NCBI GenBank assembly: GCA_017650105.1
Contig: JAGCFO010000003.1
Coordinates: 1-64,000 of the forward strand
Reading direction: 5' to 3'
Source of the DNA: Bacteroidaceae bacterium
GTDB lineage: Bacteria > Bacteroidota > Bacteroidia > Bacteroidales > Bacteroidaceae
Length of the DNA: 64,000 nt
This document shows, piece by piece, positions 47,041 to 56,682 of the stretch (position 1 is its first letter; each line of letters starts with the position of its first letter). Position numbers and translations under genes: made by a program. Under the pieces are notes generated by a model, which ran no database searches, had not been told where the DNA came from, and saw only the letters and a list, made by a program, of their open reading frames with translations.

Positions 47041-48057
47041 TCAAATATAATTCACTTCGGGAGTGATGCGAATGCCGAATTTACGCTCCACGTCATCAGC
47101 GATACGGTTTGCCAGCTCCAATACTTCGTTGCCGGTAGCTCCACCCAGGTTAACAAGCACTAAAGCCTGTTTCTCGTGCACCGCTACCCGCCCCCAGCGA
47201 CGTCCCTTCCATCCACATTGCTCTATGAGCCATCCTGCAGGAACTTTCACGTGCTTCTCATCAACGGGATAGCAGGGAATGGAGGCGTACACATCGCGCA
47301 GATGCTCATAATGCTCGCGTGCAACTACGGGATTCTTGAAAAAGCTGCCTGCATTGCCCGTGACAGCAGGATCGGGCAACTTTGCTTTCCGAATCGACTG
47401 CACGGCATCGCGCACGACAGTTCCCGATGGCTCGCCTCTCAGCTCCACTTCAGCATGAAGATTGCCGTAGTCGAGTTTCCAGCAAGGCTGTTTCATCAGA
47501 CGATACGTGACATGCGTGATAACATACTGCCCTTTCAGCTCTCCTTTGAAAATGCTGTCACGATAGCCGTAGCAGCACTCCTCATTGGAGAAAACGCGCA
47601 GGTTTCCCTGCTTATCCATCGCCTCCACACACTCTATCAACTGACTTACCTCAGCTCCGTATGCCCCGATATTCTGCACTGCGCTAGCTCCCACTTCACC
47701 AGGAATGGCGCTCAGATTCTCAGCGCCGAAATAGCCCTGCTTCACACTCCAGGCAACAAAGTCGTCCCACACATACCCTGAGCCTACGCGTACTTTGACA
47801 TATTCATCCGTTTCCTGAACTACTGTCAAATCCGTTATGCGGCTATGCAGCACCAGCCCCTCGAAGTCGGAGCCGAAAAGCAGATTGCTTCCGGCACCAA
47901 TCACGATACAATGCTGCAGATAGGGCGCCAACGTATCGTTTGTCAACAGGCTTCTCAAGTCGTCTTCGCTCTCAAACTCAGCAAACACGCTTGCCTTCAC
48001 ATCCATACCGAATGTGTTGTGGGAAATCAGCGGATAGTCATAGAAAATACGAGTCAT
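47041..48057 (-). CDS. murB: UDP-N-acetylenolpyruvoylglucosamine reductase
   Basis: Makes UDP-N-acetylmuramate, an early peptidoglycan precursor; FAD enzyme. 338 residues, type I like E. coli. FAD site GAGSNLLFG (about 53-61), AIPGEVGASAVQNIGAYG (about 121-138), YRDSIFK (catalytic region), GNAGSFFKNPVV (near 237, catalytic Ser). Divergent from pheS. Confidence 0.97.
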   Translation of the reverse strand: MTRIFYDYPLISHNTFGMDVKASVFAEFESEDDLRSLLTNDTLAPYLQHCIVIGAGSNLLFGSDFEGLVLHSRITDLTVVQETDEYVKVRVGSGYVWDDFVAWSVKQGYFGAENLSAIPGEVGASAVQNIGAYGAEVSQLIECVEAMDKQGNLRVFSNEECCYGYRDSIFKGELKGQYVITHVTYRLMKQPCWKLDYGNLHAEVELRGEPSGTVVRDAVQSIRKAKLPDPAVTGNAGSFFKNPVVAREHYEHLRDVYASIPCYPVDEKHVKVPAGWLIEQCGWKGRRWGRVAVHEKQALVLVNLGGATGNEVLELANRIADDVERKFGIRITPEVNYI

Positions 48058-48083
48058 AATGAGGGGGTATGTTAAAAATTATG

Positions 48084-48133
48084 GCAAAGTTAGTATATTA
48101 TTTTGAAAAAGTACCAAAATGTACTAACTTTGC
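48084..48133. promoter_or_regulatory. Mirror-image divergent promoters of murB and pheS
   Basis: GCAAAGTTAGTA (48084-48095) and TACTAACTTTGC (48122-48133) are exact reverse complements. Each contains TAACTTTG, the -7 box, facing outward: minus strand for murB, plus strand (48125-48132) for pheS. For pheS, TTTG at 48102-48105 lies 19 bases upstream. For murB the nearest TTTG is 22 bases away, a longer than usual spacer. Confidence 0.75.
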
Positions 48134-48171
48134 GACTCGAAATTAAGAATACATAAAAAATCATCACTGCG

Positions 48172-49197
48172 ATGTTAGACAAAGACAGGATAAATGAGAT
48201 TCTCTCCGAGATAGAGAACATGAAGGCTAAGAACGCTGAGGAACTGGAAGTACTGCGCATCAAGTTCCTGAGCAAAAAGGGTGCCATCACCGAACTTATG
48301 GGCGAGTTTCGCCTTGTTCCACCCGAGATGAAAAAAGAGATGGGCATGCGTCTCAACGAGCTCAAGACTCGCGCGCAGGACCGTCTTGCCGAGCTGAAGG
48401 CTGAGATATGTTTGTCCGACGAAGGGCAGGAAGAACTTGATCTTACCCGCACAAGCTATCCTGTTCCTCTTGGAACACGTCATCCGCTCACTATCGTCAA
48501 GAACGAGATTATCGACATCTTCTCCCGCTTGGGATTCACCCTTGCCGACGGTCCTGAGGTGGAGGACGACTGGCATGTGTTCAGCTCGATGAACTTTGCT
48601 GAAGACCATCCGGCACGAGACATGCAAGACACCTTCTTCGTTGAGAGCCATCCCGACATCATCCTCCGCACCCACACCAGCTCGGTTCAGAGCCGCGTGA
48701 TGGAAGTGCAGCAGCCCCCTATCCGCGTCATTTGCCCGGGACGTGTCTATCGCAACGAGGCCATTAGCTACCGTGCACACTGTTTCTTCCATCAAGTGGA
48801 GGGACTTTATGTGGATCAGAACGTCAGCTTCACCGACTTGAAGCAAGTTCTTCTCCTCTTCGCGCAGGAGATGTTTGGCAACGACACCAAGATTCGCCTT
48901 CGCCCCAGCTACTTCCCCTTCACCGAGCCCAGTGCAGAGATGGATATCTCGTGCAACATTTGCGGAGGCAAGGGATGCGCCTTCTGCAAAGGCACCGGAT
49001 GGGTAGAGATTCTCGGTTGCGGAATGGTAGACCCCAACGTGCTTGAGCTCAACGGCATCGACAGCAGCAAGTATAGCGGATACGCCTTCGGTATGGGCAT
49101 CGAGCGCATCACCAACCTCAAGTATCAGGTAAAAGACCTCCGCATGTTCTCCGAGAACGACGTTCGCTTCCTGCGCGAGTTTGAGGCTGCCAACTAA
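48172..49197 (+). CDS. pheS: Phenylalanine--tRNA ligase, alpha subunit
   Basis: Class II synthetase alpha chain, works as alpha2beta2 with PheT (not in window). 341 residues. N-terminal coiled coil (about 1-90), motif 1 region, motif 2 around VICPGRVYRNEAISYRAHCFFHQVEG (about 185-210), and motif 3 YSGYAFGMGIERI near the end. Start ATG at 48172, about 33 bases after the promoter. pheS is separated from pheT here, as is common in Bacteroidota. Confidence 0.98.
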   Translation: MLDKDRINEILSEIENMKAKNAEELEVLRIKFLSKKGAITELMGEFRLVPPEMKKEMGMRLNELKTRAQDRLAELKAEICLSDEGQEELDLTRTSYPVPLGTRHPLTIVKNEIIDIFSRLGFTLADGPEVEDDWHVFSSMNFAEDHPARDMQDTFFVESHPDIILRTHTSSVQSRVMEVQQPPIRVICPGRVYRNEAISYRAHCFFHQVEGLYVDQNVSFTDLKQVLLLFAQEMFGNDTKIRLRPSYFPFTEPSAEMDISCNICGGKGCAFCKGTGWVEILGCGMVDPNVLELNGIDSSKYSGYAFGMGIERITNLKYQVKDLRMFSENDVRFLREFEAAN

Positions 49198-49225
49198 GAG
49201 ATAGCCCAAAACTGAGTATCAAGAG

Positions 49226-49277
49226 AGCGGAACCAGACTCTCCTCCTCCTTTCCGTTCCGCGCTTTTTCCTTTTTAA
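49226..49277 (+). terminator. Terminator after pheS
   Basis: Stem GCGGAAC (49227-49233) with GTTCCGC (49255-49261), loop of 21 bases, followed by GCTTTTTCCTTTTT. Confidence 0.7.
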
Positions 49278-49309
49278 AAAGCCACACCAATTAAATAAGA
49301 TACGCACCT

Positions 49310-49957
49310 ATGACACTCCAACAACGCTACAAGGCAGTCATTGACTATTTCCGTCAGGCTATACCCGTTGCCGAGACAGAGCTGCACTACGACACCCCTT
49401 TCTCCTTGCTTGTTGCCGTGATGCTCTCTGCGCAATGCACCGATAAGCGTGTCAACATGGTAACCCCTGCTCTCCTCGCTGCCTTCCCTACACCTGAGAG
49501 TATGGCTGCCGCAACGCCCGAACAGGTGTTCCCTTATATCAAGAGTGTCTCCTATCCCAACAGCAAGGCGCAGCATCTCGTAGGTATGGCGCAGATGCTC
49601 GTAAAGGATTTCAACTGCCAAGTGCCCGATACACTCGAAGAGCTTGTCAAGCTGCCAGGTGTGGGACGTAAAACGGCTAACGTGATGCAAGCTGTCGTGT
49701 GGAACAGGCCCGCAATGGCTGTCGACACACATGTGTTCCGCGTGAGCCACAGGCTGGGGCTCGTGCCGAAGAGTGCTACTACGCCTTATGCTGTCGAGCA
49801 ACGCCTCATACGTCACATACCTCCCTCCGACATCCCCACAGCCCACCATTGGCTCATCCTTCACGGGCGTTACGTATGCACTGCCCGCAATCCCCGTTGC
49901 TCAGAGTGCGGGCTTAGCTCTCTCTGCCCCAGCTGCGCTAAAGAGAAGGGAAAATAA
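49310..49957 (+). CDS. nth: Endonuclease III
   Basis: DNA glycosylase/AP lyase for oxidised pyrimidines. 215 residues. LLVAVMLSAQCTDKRVN (about 31-47) includes the usual start; helix-hairpin-helix LPGVGRKTANVM (about 116-127) with the catalytic Lys in GRKTAN; Asp in AVDTHVFRVSHRLGL; and the iron-sulphur cluster C-x6-C-x2-C-x5-C in CTARNPRCSECGLSSLC. Confidence 0.97.
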   Translation: MTLQQRYKAVIDYFRQAIPVAETELHYDTPFSLLVAVMLSAQCTDKRVNMVTPALLAAFPTPESMAAATPEQVFPYIKSVSYPNSKAQHLVGMAQMLVKDFNCQVPDTLEELVKLPGVGRKTANVMQAVVWNRPAMAVDTHVFRVSHRLGLVPKSATTPYAVEQRLIRHIPPSDIPTAHHWLILHGRYVCTARNPRCSECGLSSLCPSCAKEKGK

Positions 49958-49964
49958 ATTATTC

Positions 49965-50020
49965 TTTGAGAAACGCGAGAGGTGAAGAAGGGAAAAAATG
50001 TTTTTCTTTCTACATATTTT
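49965..50020. repeat. Dispersed purine-rich intergenic repeat, copy 6 (short)
   Basis: CTTTGAGAAACGCGAGAGG then TGAAGAAGGGAAAAAATGTT and TTTCTTTC: the shortest recognisable copy, between convergent nth and sulfatase genes. Confidence 0.5.
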
Positions 50021-50093
50021 TTAGCCTCTCTGCTTTAGCAGAAAGCACGCTATAGTCCCGAGGGATTCGATGATTGAGCCTTTGGGTTGTTTT

Positions 50094-51665
50094 TCACACC
50101 TCATCAGGCCAGGGGCAGGTCTGCCCTGAGGCTCGTATTGTGGGGCGCTGAGCTTGCATGGCGCGGAGACGTCTGCCAAGTTGGCGGGAGAGACGACGCA
50201 CACGACGGGGGTGCTGCGCGGCAAGGTCGTGTTCCTCTCCGATATCGAGACGGATGTTGTAGAGTTCCTTTTTGCCTGTCTTATAGTAATAGATGAGTTT
50301 CCAGTCGCCTTTGCGGATGGAGCAGTTGAGGTCGATGCCGGGTCCTACGTTTCCCCACACATGAGGATAGTTCCACACCATAGCACGCTGGCGCGAGTGT
50401 CTGCCGTAACCCTTCAGTAGCGGCACGAAGCTACGCCCGTCGACAGTTTGCGGCACATTGTAGCGACGTATGCCTGCCATTTCCAATATGGAGGGGAAGA
50501 AGTCTTCAATCATCAGGCTATTGTCGCAGCGGGTGCCTCCCTTCACCACTCCGGGCCATCGCACTATCATCGGCTCGCGGATGCCTCCCTCAAGGAGCGA
50601 GCCTTTACCGCTGCGCAGGGGTGCATTCTGTGTGTAGAGGGGCTCGTCGCGCCACTCGGTTCCTGAGGCGTAGCCTCCGTTGTCGCTCATGAAGAGCACG
50701 ATGGTGTTATCCTCCTCCTCGTTTCGCTCGAGCCAGTCGAGCACGTCGCCCAAGCTCTTGTCCATTCCCTCGATGAGGGAAGCGTAGGCAGCCTCTTTCT
50801 CCGACAGCCCTTTCGCGATATATTTATCGTAGAATCGCACATCACGGTCGATGGGCACATGCACGGCATAGTGTGAGAGGTAAAGGAAGAAAGGAGCCTG
50901 TGCAGACGGCGAGGGAGAGCATCTGAGGGAGTCGAGTGCTGCGAGAGCCTCCAGCGTGAGTGCTTCAGTGAGGAATGTGCCCGTGCCCCAGTATTTCTGC
51001 AAGCCGGGCACGGCAAACTGCCCCGTAGGGTTTCCGTCGGCATCGTGCCCGTAGTTTCGCTCGCTCAGGTAGGTGGCGGGTCCTCCGGCAGCATGCCCAG
51101 CGATGTTCACCTCGAAGCCGAAGTGCAAGGGCGACTCTCCGGGAGTGTCCTGCGCTCCCCAGTGGGCCTTTCCGCAATGGATGGTGCGATAGCCTGCCGA
51201 ATGGAGTAGGTCCACAAACGAGAGTGCCACGAATGTGTTGGGTGTGCCCTCTGTCTGGCACACGCCGTTGTAGTTCCAGTCGGGAGATGCCAGCAGGTCG
51301 TCGGAACCGTCGCTCATCTGCCCGCGTCGGAATGTCCAGTTCGTCACGCGATGCCGCGCGGCGTTGGCTCCCGTCAGCAGCGAACAGCGGCTGGGTGAAC
51401 TGATAGGGCTGGCGTAGGCTTGCGTGAAGAGCATCCCCTGCTGTGCCAGACGTTCCATGTTGGGCGTCTGATAAGTGTCGTTGAGAGGTGTTCGCTCTAT
51501 CCAGAAGGGCACGGAGGTATCCTGCCAACCCATATCGTCCACGAGGAACAGCACAATGTTAGGCCTCTGCTCCTGTGCGTGACGCGCCTCCAAGGGCGAC
51601 ACAGCCAGGAGTGCTGTAGCCATCGCCACGGGTAGTCTGTAATCTATGCGCTGAAGTGAGGCCAT
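50094..51665 (-). CDS. Secreted sulfatase (formylglycine type)
   Basis: 523 residues from the ATG at 51665; a TTG 11 codons upstream is less likely. Signal peptide about 1-28. Sulfatase fold: NIVLFLVDDMGWQDTSV (metal-binding DD), active-site motif SSPSRCSLLTG, where serine takes the place of cysteine, so it needs an anaerobic (radical SAM) maturase. Later motifs: GKAHWG, LSHYAVHVPIDRD, FMSDNGGYASGT, RSGKGSLLEGGIREPMIVRWPG. Likely removes sulfate from a glycan, such as a host mucin or glycosaminoglycan; substrate not readable. Confidence 0.93.
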   Translation of the reverse strand: MASLQRIDYRLPVAMATALLAVSPLEARHAQEQRPNIVLFLVDDMGWQDTSVPFWIERTPLNDTYQTPNMERLAQQGMLFTQAYASPISSPSRCSLLTGANAARHRVTNWTFRRGQMSDGSDDLLASPDWNYNGVCQTEGTPNTFVALSFVDLLHSAGYRTIHCGKAHWGAQDTPGESPLHFGFEVNIAGHAAGGPATYLSERNYGHDADGNPTGQFAVPGLQKYWGTGTFLTEALTLEALAALDSLRCSPSPSAQAPFFLYLSHYAVHVPIDRDVRFYDKYIAKGLSEKEAAYASLIEGMDKSLGDVLDWLERNEEEDNTIVLFMSDNGGYASGTEWRDEPLYTQNAPLRSGKGSLLEGGIREPMIVRWPGVVKGGTRCDNSLMIEDFFPSILEMAGIRRYNVPQTVDGRSFVPLLKGYGRHSRQRAMVWNYPHVWGNVGPGIDLNCSIRKGDWKLIYYYKTGKKELYNIRLDIGEEHDLAAQHPRRVRRLSRQLGRRLRAMQAQRPTIRASGQTCPWPDEV

Positions 51666-51910
51666 AGGGAGGGGATTTTTTTCGTGAACAGTTCTCAACT
51701 CCTTATCGGTCTACAAAGATACATAACTTTTCGCTAAACGCCAACCTTTGGCCTCAAAAAAAATGCGTTTACCTTTCCGCTCTGTGCACAGACAGCGGGG
51801 GATGCATGCCGTACCAACATTTTTTTTGCACTAGCTTCGTCGCATTTAGCAGAAAATATATACCTTTGCATCCTGTCGGGAAAAAGCCGTCAGACAAAAG
51901 AAAGATACGC

Positions 51911-53275
51911 ATGACAGAGGGAACACCATTCGCAGGACTGAAGGCTGCATTCTACACGCTGGGATGCAAGCTCAACTTTTCAGAGACGTCCACCATCGGG
52001 CAGGCTCTGAAGGATGCGGGCTTCCGCATAGCACGGAGTGGCGAGAAAGCCGACGTAGTGGTCATCAACACCTGTTCCGTCACCGAGGTTGCCGATCGTA
52101 AGGGACGGCAGGCCATCCATCGCCTCACGCGCAACCATCCGGGAGCCTTCGTCATCGTCACCGGTTGCTACGCCCAGCTCAAGCCCAACGAAGTGGCTCT
52201 GATTCCAGGCGTCAACCTCGTTCTCGGGCAAAACGAGAAGGGGCGCGTCCTCCAGCATCTGGCATCCGCCTTCGGCAACAGGCTGACGGAGGAGGCTCAC
52301 GAAAGTGTCCCGTCGGTTGCCGGGGGTGAGAACATCGTCCACTGCAAGTCGAAGGACATCCGCGAGTTCACTGCCTCATGCTCGCGTGGAGACCGCACAC
52401 GCTACTGGCTGAAGGTACAGGACGGCTGCGACTACTTCTGCTCCTACTGTACCATCCCCTACGCCCGCGGGCGCAGTCGCAACGGCTCCATTGCGTCTCT
52501 TGTGGAACAGGCACAGAAGGTAGCCGAAGAAGGGGGCAAGGAGATTGTCATCACGGGCGTCAACATCGGCGACTTCGGCAAGTCAACGGGCGAAGACTTC
52601 TTCTCGCTCATCCGTGCCCTCGACTCTATCAGTGGCATCGAACGCTACCGCATATCGTCCATCGAACCCGACCTACTTACCGACGACATCATAGCCTTCG
52701 TTGCCCGCTCCAGAGCCTTCATGCCACACTTCCACATTCCCCTGCAGTCGGGTAGCGACACAGTGCTCAAGCTCATGCGCCGACGCTACGACACAGCGCT
52801 CTTCGCCCACAAGATAGGCCTCATACGCCAAATCATACCCGACGCCTTCATCGGCGTGGACGTCATCGTGGGCACACGGGGCGAGACGGCCGATGCCTTC
52901 GAGGAGACCTACCGTTTTCTACAAGCGCTTGACATCACCCAGCTCCACGTATTCAGCTACTCCGAGCGTCCAGGCACCAGTGCCCTCAAGATCGAAGGTC
53001 CCGTCGCTGCCGCAGACAAGCACCTGCGCAGCCAGCGCCTGCTGGTACTCTCCGACGAGAAGACACAAGCCTTCTACAGTCGCCACATCGGCAGCGAGGC
53101 CGTCGTGCTGCTTGAGCATCCCAAGCCAGGCATGCCTTTCCACGGGTTCACACCCAACTACATCCGCGTGGAGATGGACGCGCCGTCGATGCTTCTGAAG
53201 GAGAACACGCTGCTCCCCGTAAGGCTCACAAGCTTCAACGCCCACCGTTCGGCTCTCATCGCCACACCCATATAA
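51911..53275 (+). CDS. mtaB: tRNA threonylcarbamoyladenosine methylthiotransferase
   Basis: Adds a methylthio group to t6A37 in tRNAs. 454 residues from the ATG at 51911 (MTEGTPFAGLKAAFYTLGCK). The frame extends upstream, but that part lies across the promoter (TACCTTTG at 51861-51868). N-terminal MTTase domain (FYTLGCKLNFSET), radical SAM cluster CDYFCSYC (near 175), GVNIGDFG, and a TRAM domain at the end. GC-rich relative to the flanks. Confidence 0.95.
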   Translation: MTEGTPFAGLKAAFYTLGCKLNFSETSTIGQALKDAGFRIARSGEKADVVVINTCSVTEVADRKGRQAIHRLTRNHPGAFVIVTGCYAQLKPNEVALIPGVNLVLGQNEKGRVLQHLASAFGNRLTEEAHESVPSVAGGENIVHCKSKDIREFTASCSRGDRTRYWLKVQDGCDYFCSYCTIPYARGRSRNGSIASLVEQAQKVAEEGGKEIVITGVNIGDFGKSTGEDFFSLIRALDSISGIERYRISSIEPDLLTDDIIAFVARSRAFMPHFHIPLQSGSDTVLKLMRRRYDTALFAHKIGLIRQIIPDAFIGVDVIVGTRGETADAFEETYRFLQALDITQLHVFSYSERPGTSALKIEGPVAAADKHLRSQRLLVLSDEKTQAFYSRHIGSEAVVLLEHPKPGMPFHGFTPNYIRVEMDAPSMLLKENTLLPVRLTSFNAHRSALIATPI

Positions 53276-53302
53276 AACAATCACGCTCCCTATAGCCTTC
53301 CC

Positions 53303-54361
53303 ATGAAAGTATCCGTCGTCATTCTCAACTGGAATGCAGAGCACCTGCTCCGCAAGTTTCTCCCCACTTTGATAGACTGCTGCACCCTACCCGAAGGCTG
53401 GGGCGACGTCGAGGTTGTGGTTGCCGACAACGGCTCCACCGACGACTCGCAGTACTACGTGCGGGCGATGGCAGCCCTCCACCCCCACTTCCAGCTGCGC
53501 TTCCTCCCGCTCGACAAGAACTGGGGGTTCGCCGAAGGATACAACAGAGCCCTCGCACAGATCGACGCCACCTACGTGGTGCTGCTCAACGATGACGTGG
53601 AGGTCTCACCCGGCTGGCTCGCCCCGCTGGTGAAATACATGGATGCCCATCCCGATACCGCTGCCTGTCAGCCCATGCTGTTGAAATACGGCAACGGAGG
53701 CTACTTTGAGTATGCCGGCGCCTGCGGAGGCTACCTCGACCGATACGGTTACCCATTCTGTCGCGGACGCATCTTCAGTACCGTTGAGCCCAACAAAAAT
53801 CAGTATGCCACCACCTCCGACCTCCTCTGGGCAACGGGAGCCTGCCTGTTCATCCGCCTTGATGACTACCGCAGCGCAGGAGGCCTCGACGGACGTTTCT
53901 TCGCACACATGGAGGAAGTGGACCTCTGCTGGCGCCTGAGCTGCCGCAACCGTAAAATTGCCTGCGTCACCGACAGCATCGTCTACCACATGGGAGGAGC
54001 ATCGCTGGCAGCCGGCAGCCCATACAAGACCTTCCTCAACTTCCGCAACAACCTCCTTATGCTCTACAAAAACCTCCCCACCGACGAGCTGCGACATGTG
54101 ATGAGGGTACGGCGGATGCTCGACGTGGTGGCAGCCTTCACCTTCCTCCTCAAGGGCGAGAGGAAAAACTTCAGCGCCGTCTTCCGCGCACGCAGGGCCT
54201 TCCGCAACATGAAGGACGAATTCAGAACCACCAGGGACGAGAACCTGTCTGCTGCCCGTCAGGCCGGGAACCCCTCAATGTCAGTCCCCGGACGCCGCCC
54301 TATCTTCCTCCTCTGGCGATATCACTTCAAGCGACAGCATACCTTCACCCAGCTCTCATAA
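53303..54361 (+). CDS. Glycosyltransferase family 2
   Basis: 352 residues. GT-A fold: VSVVILNWNAEHLL (about 3-16), VVVADNGSTDDS (about 39-50), the DxD-like LLNDDVEV (about 95-102), WATGACLFIR, HMEEVDLCWR (acceptor site, near 215) and a hydrophobic tail. Similar to rhamnosyl-type transferases in polysaccharide synthesis; the sugar is unknown. Starts 27 bases after mtaB, likely cotranscribed. Confidence 0.9.
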   Translation: MKVSVVILNWNAEHLLRKFLPTLIDCCTLPEGWGDVEVVVADNGSTDDSQYYVRAMAALHPHFQLRFLPLDKNWGFAEGYNRALAQIDATYVVLLNDDVEVSPGWLAPLVKYMDAHPDTAACQPMLLKYGNGGYFEYAGACGGYLDRYGYPFCRGRIFSTVEPNKNQYATTSDLLWATGACLFIRLDDYRSAGGLDGRFFAHMEEVDLCWRLSCRNRKIACVTDSIVYHMGGASLAAGSPYKTFLNFRNNLLMLYKNLPTDELRHVMRVRRMLDVVAAFTFLLKGERKNFSAVFRARRAFRNMKDEFRTTRDENLSAARQAGNPSMSVPGRRPIFLLWRYHFKRQHTFTQLS

Positions 54362-54718
54362 CACACCCCCTTACGCCAATCAAGCTGATACAATAGATCC
54401 TGTAAATGTCTGTCCTGAAGCCTCTGCAGTCCCTATAGCTCCTATAGTGACTATCACTGTCGCCCATGCTTACCGCGGGCAAAAACTGAAAAGGAGCAGG
54501 AAAAAAATGAGACGGCGATGTGCAGAATTGCCTCTGTCGTTTGGTGATTTGGATTCGTTTGGTTACTTTTGCGCTGCAAACGGTAAGGCCCATCCCGATG
54601 GGGTTTACGAAAAAAGACGGGGAGTTTCCCTGTCGGATGCGCGATGAACAGCTTCGGCTGCACGGGAGGGATGACGGCTTACGGTTTCCGACATCAAACA
54701 CATAGTACCAGAACGGTT
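54362..54718 (+). promoter_or_regulatory. Leader and promoter of the Nim-like gene
   Basis: 357 bases without a gene. TTTG (54541-54544), 20 bases, TACTTTTG (54565-54572) is a good Bacteroidota promoter, giving a leader of about 140 bases. I see no known riboswitch in it. Confidence 0.65.
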
Positions 54719-55225
54719 ATGAGTGCATTCAGGGATATGAGGCGCAAGCGTCAGCAGCTTGCCGAGGAAGAGAGTATTGCCATCTTGCAGAGGGCTACGG
54801 CGGGCACCCTCGCTCTGATGGGCGACGAGGGCTATCCTTATGCCGTGCCCATCAGCTACGTCTACCACGAGGGGAAGCTCTACTTCCACAGCGCGCTGAC
54901 GGGGCACAAGGTAGATGCCATCAGGAGGTGCGACAAGGCATCGTTCTGCGTCATCGAGCAGGACAACGTGCAGCCTGAGAAGTACACCACCTTCTACCGC
55001 AGCGTGATAGCCTTCGGTAGGATAAGCATCGTCGACGACGAGGCAGAGAAGCTGGCGACGGCACGCCTGCTGGGCAACCGCTACCATCCCAACCACGACG
55101 AGAGCCTGCAGAAGGAGTTGGAAGGAGGTCTCGCGCGCATGCTGATGATACGCTTCGACATTGAACACCTGACAGGTAAGGAAGCCATCGAACTGGTGAG
55201 ACGTCGTAACCCTTCAACAGACTGA
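54719..55225 (+). CDS. Pyridoxamine 5'-phosphate oxidase-like flavoprotein (Nim-related)
   Basis: 168 residues from the ATG at 54719 (MSAFRDMRRKRQQL). Split-barrel flavin fold: RATAGTLALMGDEGYPYAVPISYVYHEGKLYFHSALTGHKVDAIRR (about 27-72). The family contains the 5-nitroimidazole-inactivating Nim proteins, but most members are of unknown role, so resistance should not be assumed. Followed by a small gene 7 bases later. Confidence 0.85.
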   Translation: MSAFRDMRRKRQQLAEEESIAILQRATAGTLALMGDEGYPYAVPISYVYHEGKLYFHSALTGHKVDAIRRCDKASFCVIEQDNVQPEKYTTFYRSVIAFGRISIVDDEAEKLATARLLGNRYHPNHDESLQKELEGGLARMLMIRFDIEHLTGKEAIELVRRRNPSTD

Positions 55226-55232
55226 CACGCAC

Positions 55233-55541
55233 ATGACACATCCGAAATTCATCATCACGGCAGAGGGTATGTTCCGCCTGGGTATGGTAAGCATGCACGA
55301 GGATTTGATGATACCCGGCGACGAGTGCCTGGGAGGGGGATATTACTACATCGACTATCCCGGCAACCGCATCATCCTCGACCGTTCGTCGTACGACTTC
55401 GGCGCCCCACGCTGGCACCTGCTGCAGACGCTGAGAGTGCCGTCGGCCTATCGGGGAATGAGCATTGTCTATCGGTTCGACGACCGTTACCACGAGGACT
55501 TCAACGTGAGCGAAGATCTCGTCATCGAGTACTACGACTGA
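55233..55541 (+). CDS. Small protein of unknown function, downstream of the Nim-like gene
   Basis: 102 residues, no leader, acidic. Phrases such as PKFIITAEGMFRLGMVSMHEDLM and SYDFGAPRWHLLQTLRVP are not ones I can place in a named family. The 7-base gap to the Nim-like gene suggests cotranscription and a linked task. Confidence 0.7.
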   Translation: MTHPKFIITAEGMFRLGMVSMHEDLMIPGDECLGGGYYYIDYPGNRIILDRSSYDFGAPRWHLLQTLRVPSAYRGMSIVYRFDDRYHEDFNVSEDLVIEYYD

Positions 55542-55656
55542 CTCCTCACGCCACTCCTCCATCCCCACTCCTCTCCCTCTTCGCACCCTCTGCTCTCCGA
55601 CGAGGGAATCGTACGCCAGACACGCCAGCAACCCATTCTTTCTCCGCAGAAATGTA

Positions 55657-55736
55657 AAATAAATAAAATTTATTTTGATTTCCAACGGGAACACACTAAC
55701 TTCGCACCCCAGCGGTATTAATTATGAAGATGAAGA
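55657..55736 (+). repeat. 80-bp promoter segment, copy 1
   Basis: Matches 56683-56762 at a fixed offset of 1026 bases with about seven differences. It contains TTTG-19-TAACTTCG, a promoter-like pair, and GAAGATGAAGA at the end. In this copy the ATG-led frame (MKMKIQLYFAFL) stops after 12 codons. Confidence 0.9.
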
Positions 55737-55864
55737 TTCAACTTTATTTTGCTTTTCTTTAATTAGATACATATTTTGCATTCAGATAAAGTTCACAACT
55801 TAACATAACGATTATCAACCACAAAAATGGCTTCAAAATTTGCTATTTTAATAAAAAGCTGATT

Positions 55865-56542
55865 ATGAGAAAGATCTTTTTTGCACTTTTATGTTTTTTG
55901 TTCGTTAATTTGTATAGTCATTCACAAACCCAATATGAGACTTATTCTCATTCCATAACTACAGTTGATTCAAATTCATTCTTTAAAAACTTGTCTTTAG
56001 ACATAGGATATATGAATGCATTTAATACTATCAAACAAAATGATGAGAATAATCCACTGAATAGCATCCAAGAAAAGGGAGTTTACATAGGAGGGCAATA
56101 TAATCTCAATAAATATGATAGACCATTCATTGATTGTGGTTTATACGGAACTCTTGGCAAAAGAATGTTTAACTTAAACCGCACACCCAAAAGTTATGAA
56201 TTAGAAACAAACCCTGTATTTGCTGAATTAAAAGTACCAGTAAATGCAAATTATATAGCATATTTTGATTCTTCTCAGCAATTTGGCATCACCTTTTCAA
56301 TCGGATGCTCCCCTTTGTTGAATCTTTGTGTAAATCAATTTATCTATGATTTTCCGCTTAATTGCGGAGCTGGATTATATATTAATGGCTTGGTAATATA
56401 CATGAAATATAATTGGGGAGTGATTACTCAAACGTTGAATTATGAAGCTAATTTTGAAGGGGTATATGGAAAAGAACAAACCTTCAATTATTCTCATAAG
56501 AGAACTTTTCTTGAAGCTGGTGTAAAAATTGTGACTTTTTGA
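55865..56542 (+). CDS. AT-rich gene for a secreted, outer-membrane barrel-like protein
   Basis: 225 residues. A signal peptide (about 1-20) is followed by strand-rich sequence (SLDIGYMNAFN; GVYIGGQYNLNKYDRPFIDCGLYG; QFGITFSIGCSPLL; GAGLYINGLVIYMKYNWG) suggesting a small outer-membrane barrel. Base composition is far lower in G+C than the neighbours and codon use is A/T-ending, both signs of transfer. Bracketed by the 80-bp repeats. No function is recognisable. Confidence 0.75.
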   Translation: MRKIFFALLCFLFVNLYSHSQTQYETYSHSITTVDSNSFFKNLSLDIGYMNAFNTIKQNDENNPLNSIQEKGVYIGGQYNLNKYDRPFIDCGLYGTLGKRMFNLNRTPKSYELETNPVFAELKVPVNANYIAYFDSSQQFGITFSIGCSPLLNLCVNQFIYDFPLNCGAGLYINGLVIYMKYNWGVITQTLNYEANFEGVYGKEQTFNYSHKRTFLEAGVKIVTF

Positions 56543-56682
56543 GTAAGCTACTTTTAGAAAATAAGCTACAGTAGGAGCCAGTTATGCCCTCAATGCGAAC
56601 AGATTTCAACTTTCGCGAAAACCACAGAGGTCAGTGGGGAATTTTAAGGATTAAACACCAGTCCATCATGTGAAATGAAGAA

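Noticed and set aside
48175-49209. 344-codon minus frame opposite pheS
   Set aside because: pheS has all class II motifs; the complement is a shadow.
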